Source of the DNA: Perilla frutescens
Taxonomy: Eukaryota > Streptophyta > Magnoliopsida > Lamiales > Lamiaceae
Reading direction: 5' to 3'
Length of the DNA stretch: 64,000 bases
NCBI GenBank assembly: GCA_026008535.1
Contig: BRKX01000004.1
Coordinates: 41,110,501-41,174,500 of the forward strand
Positions 56,073 to 64,000 of this stretch are shown piece by piece. The notes under the pieces were generated by a model, which worked only from the letters and a program-made list of their open reading frames with translations, was not told the origin of the DNA and searched no databases. The position numbers were made by a program, and so were the translations under genes. Each line of letters begins with the position of its first letter. The stretch's first letter is position 1.

Positions 56073-58651
56073 TGTAACAGCCCGATCCTGATATGGGGAT
56101 TAACGAATAGGAACAGGGTGTTCTTAAGGGATTTAACGAGTAAATTCAAAAGATTAATGAAGAAGTTTAAGAATAAAGTTACGCTTTGAAGATAATTGAT
56201 GATACTCGGGTTTACTTGATTAAGAAGGAAACATGCTTTAGCGGAATAAAATGGCTAACTAATCAGATACCAACAAACATAGGCTCTTTTATAGGTGAAA
56301 GGAAATCATACTCGGAAAGCAGAAAGAAACTTAATATGCATCTTATATATATGTAATCGTCTGGGAATATTCTTAGAATCTCGAATAATCATAATAGAAC
56401 CTTGAACGGAATTTAGAAAGAGTTAATCAGAGTAGCAGAACACATAATGGGATTTCAAAGAAACTTATATAATAGCAAAACAATCTTGGCAGTCAACCCA
56501 CATCCACAGCCACCATCATCCTCGGCATCTCAACCTGAAAACATTTGAAAAAGAGGGCGTGAGCACTAATGTACTCAGTGGGTTTTTAATGAAAGCTTCT
56601 TTAATAACTTGACAGAAGATGAAGCAACGAGTTGATGACATTTTACTCGGAGACTCACTTCCTCATATAAAAGTCGAATCATCGACTTAGCGACCTTCTT
56701 CGAAGAAGTTAACTATCTAAAGCGAGAAATAATGACATTTTACTCGGAGACTATAATCTAAGACTTATTTACAGATTGCATGACTTTACGACTATATAAT
56801 TTTCGAAAAGAATTTATTTAAAGAACTTCTCAACTTGATTTCCCAATTTTTAGACAAAGAATAACTTAAATAGATTACTCAAAATAAATTGAGAATATCT
56901 TGATTGCTTCTCTAAAATTTAACTCGAAAAGAACACGACTTGAAAAGCTCAGAAAAACTAAGGAAGAGGGTACGAAAATAGCCGAAAAGAAACGGCGGAA
57001 AAACAACACGGAGAAGGGTGGGCCACTGTGGCGCACATGGGCGCCGGCGGGATCGCCCCCACCGCGGGGCTGCCTTGCCCCGGCGGGCCACCCGCCCCCG
57101 ACGGGCTGGGGCGCGGCCGAGGGGAGTGTGGCGCGGCGGCGCCCACCCCCCCCCCCCCTCCCCCCCGCGGGGCTCTCTCTCTCCTTCTCTTTTCTCTCTC
57201 ACTTCTTCTGGGTTCCTTTAACGTGTTCTTCAACTGTTCTTCGTGTTCGTTGATTTCTTCGACGAACACGAAGAACAATTAACCCGAATTTTTATAAAAA
57301 CAACGTACTTGAATTTAACATGCAATAACATGCTTTTAACTTTAAAAGAAATTTTGGCATTATAACGATGTAAACACGATAATCCACTTTAAATATTTAG
57401 AATAATGACGAAATCTCTAAATATAGCTTGAACGAAATTTAAACGGAATAAACGGGGCTAATTTCAAGAATAATAACGACAGGAATAAAGTGAGAAATAT
57501 AACGTAAACGTTATTAACTTGGAACTTAAATAAAAACTGAAATAAAACTTAGACAGAAGGTAAACGATCGATAATGAAAAACACGAAGAACGTAAAGAAC
57601 GGAAAGTAATGCGGAATTTAAAGACGAAAAAGAAATAGAGATCGAGTCCGACGAACAAGAATGGACGGGGTTAGGTGCGTCGAAGGAAGGTGGCTAGCTC
57701 GGCGTCTCGTCGAGTTGCAACGGCGGCAGAGCCGCCCGCTACAACCTAACGGCGCCCCTATACTTTTCCTCACCGTATCCCTTCCACGCCACTCCGCTCA
57801 TCGTCTTGCAGAATACTCACGAAGAACGTTTTTTTTTTTACTTCGACAGAACTTTCTCGGCTCTTACGAGCTTTCCCACTCTCTATGAAGTGAAATGGAT
57901 GGAAATGAGCAATTGAATGCAAAGGGGTGGCCTTGTATTTTTAGGAAAAGCTTTGGCTTCCAAGGGAAGCCACTTCAGTGCAAGAATACTGCAAAAGTTA
58001 TCCCGGGTTCGGTTAAAAGCTGCTTTATTCGATGTCGAGGTCCAAATGACCTCAAACACGAAACCTAAAAATACCGGGACACTCGTTGGCTCGAATACTC
58101 GTGAACCAACTTGATTTGTGAAAGAGACGGGGTCGTCTGAAGAAAGACGAGCAAAGATTCCCTTTTTAGAATTACTTTTTACTATTCACTCAGACTGACA
58201 GATTTTGCTCCCGAGCGTTCGATTGACCTCAGAATGGTAATCCGTGAACGCCAATGGAATCCTTGGGTCATTTCCCATGAGAGGGGTCGGATAGAACTAG
58301 ACTCGGATCAACGAGGAGGATTTCGTAAATTTCTCAAAACACGAACGCACACAAAAGTTACTATTCATTCATCCTTTAAATACGCTTTTCATCACCGGGA
58401 ACTCAATTGACTTCAGAATTAAAATCCAAAAACACCGGCATACTCCTTGAGTTAAAACCTTTCTTACGAGACCACTAATGGTTATAAAAGAATTAAGATC
58501 AAATTTTTTGAAAAGATGATTTTCATGAAAACTGACCCTTAAAGTCGTGACTGACATCTGACCTCAATTAACCTTAATTAATTTTCTTCCTTAACTTCTT
58601 AATTACCATTAAGAATCCTCTAAACCTTAATTAAGAATCTGGGGTGTTACA
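56073..58651 (-). repeat. G array shared LTR
   Basis: It starts tgtaacagccc and ends ggggtgttaca, both termini complementary to B's LTR. Its length, 2579 bp, is less than B's because roughly 650 bp is missing at about 56615, between two copies of acttga that are still present at 53335 and 53985 in the other LTR. It contains the hairpin (57236-57276) and the G-rich tract (57010-57180). It serves both the pol unit to its right and the deleted unit to its left. Confidence 0.87.
57236..57276 (-). other. LTR leader hairpin (G copy)
   Basis: The arms gttcttcgtgttcgt (57236-57250) and acgaacacgaagaac (57262-57276) are perfect complements over 15 bp with an 11-nt loop. It is the same hairpin as at 2991 and 23031. 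Confidence 0.7.
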
Positions 58652-58665
58652 TCCTACCCCCCTTA
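58652..58665 (-). promoter_or_regulatory. G array polypurine tract
   Basis: The plus strand tcctacccccctta reads TAAGGGGGGTAGGA in the sense direction next to the LTR, matching B's tract at 21613-21628. Confidence 0.8.
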
Positions 58666-58684
58666 AAGAAATTTCATCCCGAAA

Positions 58685-61400
58685 TTTACTAACCATGATA
58701 AACGATATCAGGGTACTTTTTGAGTAACTCGGATTCGAGCTCCCATGTTGCTTCATCTGAACCTGAAGGCTCCAGATCATCTTTACAAGATTGATCTCCT
58801 TGCTCCTTAACTTCTGGATCTTTTGACTCACAAAGACCTGGGGCTTCTCTTCATAGGCTAAGTCCTCATTCAGGACTATCTCTTCCTTGCAAATCACGTG
58901 CTTTGGATCAAACACGTACTTTCTCAACATTGAGACATGAAAAGACCTCACGAACATCACTCAGGTTGGGTAGTAAGGCCAACCTGTAGGATACTTTATT
59001 CACCTTTTCTAAATCTCAAAAGGTCCAATAAATATGGGCCTTAACTTGTTTCGTTTGGCAAAACGAACCACTCCTTGACGGAGACATTTACAAGAATACT
59101 ATCTTTAATGTCGAATCTTAGTTCCGTTCTTCTTTCGTCTGTATAAGCCTTCTGTCTCTCTTGAATTTCTTTGATTTGCTGATGAACAAGCTCGATCTTC
59201 TGGACCGCTTCCGGGACCATTTTAGGTCCAAGTATCCTTCTCTTTCCAACTTCATCCTGATACCAGGGCGATTTACACTTTCTTCTGAACAGGGCTTCAT
59301 AAGGGCCATGCCGATCGATGACTGGTAGTTGTTGTTGTACGCAACTTTTATCAATTACAGTAGCTTCTCCCAGCTGCTTCTGTGATCGATGAATACTCCT
59401 CTAAGCATGCCTTCTAGATTCTGGATAGTCCTTTCGGACTGGCAATTCATTTGAGGATGAAATGCCGTGCTGAAATTGAGCTTTGATCTCATTGCCTTTT
59501 GTAGACTCCTCCAAAATCTTGACGTAAATCTCGTATCACGATCCAATATAATTGAGACCGGCACATCGTGCATTATGCACAAATTTCCTATCATACATCT
59601 GGGCTAATTGATCTAGCCCATCTGTCATGATAACAACAATGAGATGTGCTGCTTTCGATAATCAATTCACGATTACCCAAATAGCGGTATTCCACCACTT
59701 AGACTTTGGTAATCCGACCACAAAGCCTATACTACTATGATTCTACTTCCATTCAGGAATTTCTATGGGTTGGAGCAACCAGAAGGTTTTTGATGCAAGG
59801 CTCCACTTGTTGACAAATCAACACCTTTCTACGAAGGCGACTACTTTTCTCTTTATGTTATTCTGTTAGAAGTTCTTTTGGAGGTCTTAATACACTTGGT
59901 GCTTCCGGGATGTGCTGTATATGGCTTGTCATGTGCCTTGCACATGATTTCCTCATTTAGTTCTTTCTTGCTTGTGCACACAAAGCTTTCCTTTGAATAA
60001 GAGCGCTTTATCGGCGGCTTCTGCGAAGTCTTGTGTGCTATCTAATCGTGCTTCTAGGCTTTTCTTCTCGAGAAACTCATTTCATTTCCAAACCTTAACT
60101 ATCCTTTATCTCGGGTCGAGATGAGCGACTGTCGCGGCGATTTGTGCTTAATTGATTGCGGGTGGTGTTAGCACCTCGATCTTTAACTCCTTGAATTCCT
60201 TATCGTAGCTGCTTCTAAACTAAAACGAATCCTAACTCTGTCTTCTCTTTCCTACTTAGGGCATCTGCTACTACATTCTCCATGCCTGGGTGGTAGTGAG
60301 TCGTGCAATCGTAATCCTTTACAAGTTCTAGCCACCCTCCCTGCCTTATGCTAAGATCCTTTTGCTTGAAGAAATACTTTAGGCTCTTGTGATCTTGAGA
60401 AGAGTCTTACACTTGGCTCCGTAGAGATAGTGCGTCTAGATCTTTAGCGTAAAAACAACCGCTGCTAGTTCTAAATCATGCGTTAGGTAGTTCTACTTGT
60501 GATTCTTAAGCTGCCTTGAAACATAAGCGATCACCTTTCATCTCTTCTTTAGTACGTATCTTGATCCTTTTCTCGACGCATAAGCATAAACCACGAAATC
60601 TTCATTTTCTTCCGAAACTTCTTCTTTCTAGAAACTTTCCTTGTACTCGGGCGTCCACCTAAACTTGAAGTCCTTCATCAACACTCGCGTCATAGCCTTA
60701 GCTATTGACGAGAATCCTTCGATGAATCTATGATAGAATCCCACAAGTCCTATAAAACTTCCTATTTCATTCATGTTCCTTGGAGACTTCGAGTTGCTTG
60801 CAGCTTCAATCTTAGCTGGATCTACTTTAATTCCTTCTATTGAAACCATGACCTAGAAAAATAAATTCTTTAAGCCAAAACTCACACTTACTAAACTTAG
60901 CGTAAAGCCTTTCTCCTCTTTAACTTTTCCAGCACCACCCTTAGGTGCTCTTGATGCTCCTCTTTGTCCTTCAAATAGATGAGGATATCATCTATGAAAA
61001 CTAGCGCAAACTTATCTAAATACGGGTAAGAACCCTGTTCATTAAATCCATGAACACTGCTGGGGCGTTGGTCAACCCGAATGAGATTACCACAAACTCA
61101 TAATGCCCAAAGTAAGTCCTAAAAGCAGTATTAGGAATATCCTCCTTTCAGATCTTCAGCTGATGATACCTAAATCTTAAGTCTATCTTTGAGAAGACAC
61201 TTGCTCCCTTAAGCTTGATCAAAGAGATCATCTATTCTTGGGTGAGGGTATCGATTCTTGATGGTCAGTTTATTAAGACTTCTATTGCAAACTCTCCTTC
61301 CTCTTTCTTTGTTGCAACCGCTTTTCGATGGTATTCTGACTTTATAGCCTCTGCTGGGGATCACCGTCACTTGCAGATGTAAAGATCGCATGACTGGACC
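58685..61400 (-). pseudogene. G array pol remnant (chromodomain, integrase, RNase H, RT)
   Basis: The fragments run in the normal order and match B's proteins. There is FHVSMLRKYVFDPKHVICKEE and the chromodomain end (58960-58690). Integrase follows with SIILDRDTRFTSRFW and NCQSERTIQN (59594-59400). KVDPAKIEAASNSKSPRNMNEIGSFIGLVGFYHRF (60849-60690) joins RT to RNase H. RT is recognisable down to about 61400, with a NRYPHPRIDDLFDQ segment and an FKDDILI-like site near 60975. Frameshifts and stops are so dense that no frame exceeds about 110 codons. It is more decayed than B. Confidence 0.8.
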
Positions 61401-62702
61401 TTGAACGTAAGCTCAGAACTTATCGAACGTCATTCTTCAGATTGCCTCTTAATACTGGACGAGCTGAAAGATTACTTTTAGAGATTCGCGTCCTACTAGA
61501 AGGGTGCTAACTATCGTACTTAGATTCTTCTTCCTATTTAGGACTACTCCCTCTTATTCTTCCCAAGGAATATTGCTTTATACTATCTGTTCTAATCAAG
61601 AATCCACACTCGAGCTCTATGAGTGGGAGCAAAACAAAATGGTTTCCTCTGAGTGAGGACTTTATCTTGATCAATAATTCTTTAACAAGTTCCAAAAGCT
61701 GGAAGAGATATAACATTGGGTTATTTATACTAGAAACATTGCCTTTTTATAGGACTTATAAACTCAAAAGGGGTTTTTGCGTGTAGCAAACGTATGGAAG
61801 ACAATCGATGATTAACAGCTGAGAACTGTACTGAATGTTTACAAAGGCGTCAGCATAACTTTAACAAGGGAATGCTATCACTGATTCTGGATGATTAAAG
61901 AAGTAGCATCAAAAGATTATAATTTGTCCAAAACGATATTGAAGAAATTCAATTAATATGAAGCTGTTGAAATGTGATTGTTTTAATTGATACGAGAATG
62001 AATGAATGGACTCATCAAAACTTCTTATCTTACTGAAACTTTTAATCTACCACTTTTAGGTCTATCTGCTTAACGATCTTCTTCAGGTTCTTTCTTTTTC
62101 TTTCCTTGATCTTCACGCATCTTCTTTTTTACTAGGTTGCTATGTAATAGCATGAGTCGGTTGGCCTTTAATTAGCTACACTTGGCTGGAAAAGATGACA
62201 TACGGGAATCACTTTCACCTATTAGAAGGGATACAATAATCGACCTGATCTATACACGTTTTTCACAAATGCGGGGTATGCCTTGATAACTGGTCAAACT
62301 CTTGATCGTACGTTGGAAACGTCCTCTTTCCTTATTTCTAGCTCCAGATCTCTACCTCCTTTGCCTTATGAACAGTTCGGGATATACTTCTGATATAACT
62401 TGTACTTGAAATCTTCCCAATCATACTACGCTTACTGCTTCAAATTTATCATCCTTCGAACGGACTCCTACCCGAAGTTCGTACTCATAAAAGAGCACAA
62501 CCTAATTCCTCATCCACTGATCAGACTATAAAATCGAAAGTTCACTTCTAAAGAATAGCCTATTTCTCGACTCTCATCGGGTCTGCTAGACTATTAGAAC
62601 GGAAAGGTTGTGTTTGAGAAACACATTCTTGGCTCTTGAGTCGTGGTTCAGGACTTGCTTGCTTGCGGCCTTGTTCTCTCGGCTTGATGTCTTCTCGATG
62701 AC
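61401..62702 (-). pseudogene. G array gag and protease remnant
   Basis: The ATG at 62702 starts MSSRRHQAERTRPQ, aligned with B's Gag start (MPPRRRQVENEDENEP). Further homologous scraps occur, such as KYIPN near 62385 and the FDQLSRHTPHL-like piece near 62275. Beyond these, heavy frameshifting prevents a domain-level map. Protease could not be located with confidence in 61400-61900. Confidence 0.55.
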
Positions 62703-63039
62703 ATTCTAAAGAATCCTACATATTAGCGATGCTCGCTCGAATTTTCACGAATCAAAATGAAATACCTTTCGATAAGGTCTTTAGATTACGCAGGATAGAT
62801 CAAGCAAAGCGGGAAAATTGCCTCATAAGAGAACTTTTGGCATAAATAAGAAAGAGGTTCTTAGTTACATGCAAAAATAGGGCTACCTTTTAGAGAATTA
62901 CTACTACTATCAAAATCTAAAAGGTTGGTTAATACATTTTCAGAATAAGATCTGGATTAAAGCGGATAAACGGACAACAGGTCCGCAAGGTGTTCTAACA
63001 ACAACACCTCCTTTGCCTACTTCTAAAGCTTAACAATAT

Positions 63040-63614
63040 GCCGGGTCCCCTTCTTCCCCATCTTCATCTGTCTCTGGTACTTCGAACTTAAATTTCCTTA
63101 AGCTTCCTTTAGGGAACTGATGGGGCATTCACTGTCCCAGACTCTGAGGGGCAACTGGTTGATAGACAGGGCCCTATGTGTGCATTTTGGAGGATAAAAA
63201 CTCAGTGTCCTGGACGATCAAGGGTCTTGCTTCTAAGGTTCCTTCAGGACACGGTGCTTGAAATTTAGGGGGACTATTCAGAGTCGCCCTTTGCAGTTCT
63301 GGTTCTATCACGGATGAGGGATTTTGCTCGGCTAGAGCATTCACGTGGCCATACTTTAACTCCCAAAGAGCCATCAAAGCTGAAGAGAATTCTGTCAGGT
63401 TCCCGATTACAGCATGCGTCTCGAGATCACGGGGGATGGTGCTTTGCAGAATGAGATACATTGCTGGCCTCTCAGCGGCCGGTGCTTGCTCACACATGCG
63501 GATGCATGTTTCCAAGTCGGATACTTTTCCTGGCATTCCTCCAAAGTCGTTCATTTCTTGAACGGGACGGAAAAGAGGCACATTATTCCTAGCAATCGAA
63601 CGACGCTTAACCAT
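63040..63614 (-). pseudogene. G array ORF0 copy (best preserved)
   Basis: The ATG at 63614 starts MVKRRSIARNNVPLFRPVQEMN and is open for 146 codons to 63174: LETCIRMCEQAPAAERPAMYLILQSTIPRD, EFSSALMALWELKYGHVNALAEQNPSS and ELQRATLNSPPKFQAP. A small frame change near 63170 leads to a further stretch ending in an acidic tail (FKFEVPETDEDGEEGDPAYS, near 63090-63030). Relative to B's copy (5266) there is a small deletion near residue 20. I do not recognise the family. The leader from 63615 to 64000 is noncoding. Confidence 0.65.
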
Positions 63615-64000
63615 CTAGAAATATGAAGCTTAATCAGTCTAGATTATAAAAGGGAGACCTATGGTTCTCCTAAGATCATGCTATCGTTTAGATTCAGACT
63701 ACTTATCTTGCATGCATAGATCCTTTTTGCAGTTGACTTTTACAAAAATTTTGGTGCCCAAGTCTTTGATCATAAACTTTACCTTTTCCTTAAGAGCAAA
63801 AATTCGAGAATGAATCAACTCTTTTCTTTTAAATCTAGAACTCTTCTTCGAAACTTTTATCTTTTGTTAAGACATATGTTTAAAAATAAGTTTTTAAACA
63901 CTTTTCTTTATGATCAAGAACTTCTTTCACAACCCTTTTTCCTCAGGAAATCATTTTACCCGAATACTTTTTACTTGGAATTTCATTATCAAGGTTTTCC

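Larger units (their letters stand above)
52790..64000 (-). mobile_element. Element G array: B-family chromoviruses sharing an LTR
   Basis: Minus-strand sequence of the same family as B, inserted into F at 52789/52790. Reading right to left: ORF0 (63614), gag, pol, polypurine tract and a full LTR (58651-56073). After that comes a second primer site (56070-56059), a second ORF0 (55443-54880), a break near 54531, and the last 1.74 kb of another LTR (54530-52790). So one complete 3' half is joined through a shared LTR to a deleted second unit. The right end lies outside the window. Confidence 0.85.

Overview
This window looks like repeat-rich heterochromatin from a large-genome flowering plant. 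It holds no intact host gene. Almost everything is a transposable element, mostly Ty3/gypsy LTR retrotransposons of the chromovirus and Athila types. There are also CACTA, hAT-like and Stowaway DNA elements, solo LTRs, and a decayed tandem array of gene fragments resembling the plant PHD-finger protein PTM. Plant origin is inferred from Athila elements with a tRNA-Asp primer site, chromoviruses primed by initiator tRNA-Met, a Stowaway MITE and the PTM-like exons. I cannot name the species.

Left half (1-24903). Element B is a plus-strand chromovirus with LTRs of about 3.3 kb. It was hit by two other elements. Element A (minus strand, running off the left edge) sits in its 5' LTR at 2950/2951. 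Element C (6755-17457, minus strand, Athila-like) sits in its gag gene with a perfect 5-bp duplication, agagg. A CACTA-type transposon, D (13450-17163), then landed in C's right LTR. B's coding region resumes at 17458 and runs through protease, RT, RNase H, integrase and chromodomain to the 3' LTR (21629-24903). It carries many stop codons.

Middle (24904-31923). This is a degenerate tandem array of PTM-like fragments: a C-terminal exon, three PHD-finger copies and repeated upstream exons, joined by short tandem repeats. A solo LTR (26089-27696, duplication ttatt) splits one unit.

Right half (31924-64000). A diverged copy of the C-family LTR starts at 31924 and is traceable to 46116. It is broken by a Stowaway MITE, a solo copia-like LTR, a mosaic chromovirus H (34544-45934) that includes a piece of hAT-like DNA, and an Athila element F (from 46117). 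F is itself split at 52790 by a minus-strand B-family array, G, which runs off the right edge. G is arranged as LTR, internal region, LTR, partial internal region, partial LTR.

The most interesting points are: (i) C is a Gag-protease-only Athila derivative that lost RT-RNase H-integrase and the env-like ORF but kept the regulatory motifs it shares with F; (ii) the B/G family has a conserved extra ORF ahead of gag in three copies, plus a conserved hairpin and G-rich tract in its LTR; (iii) H is a recombinant whose protease and RT have both lost catalytic aspartates; (iv) the PTM-like array has lost zinc ligands. All coordinates and translations were read by eye.
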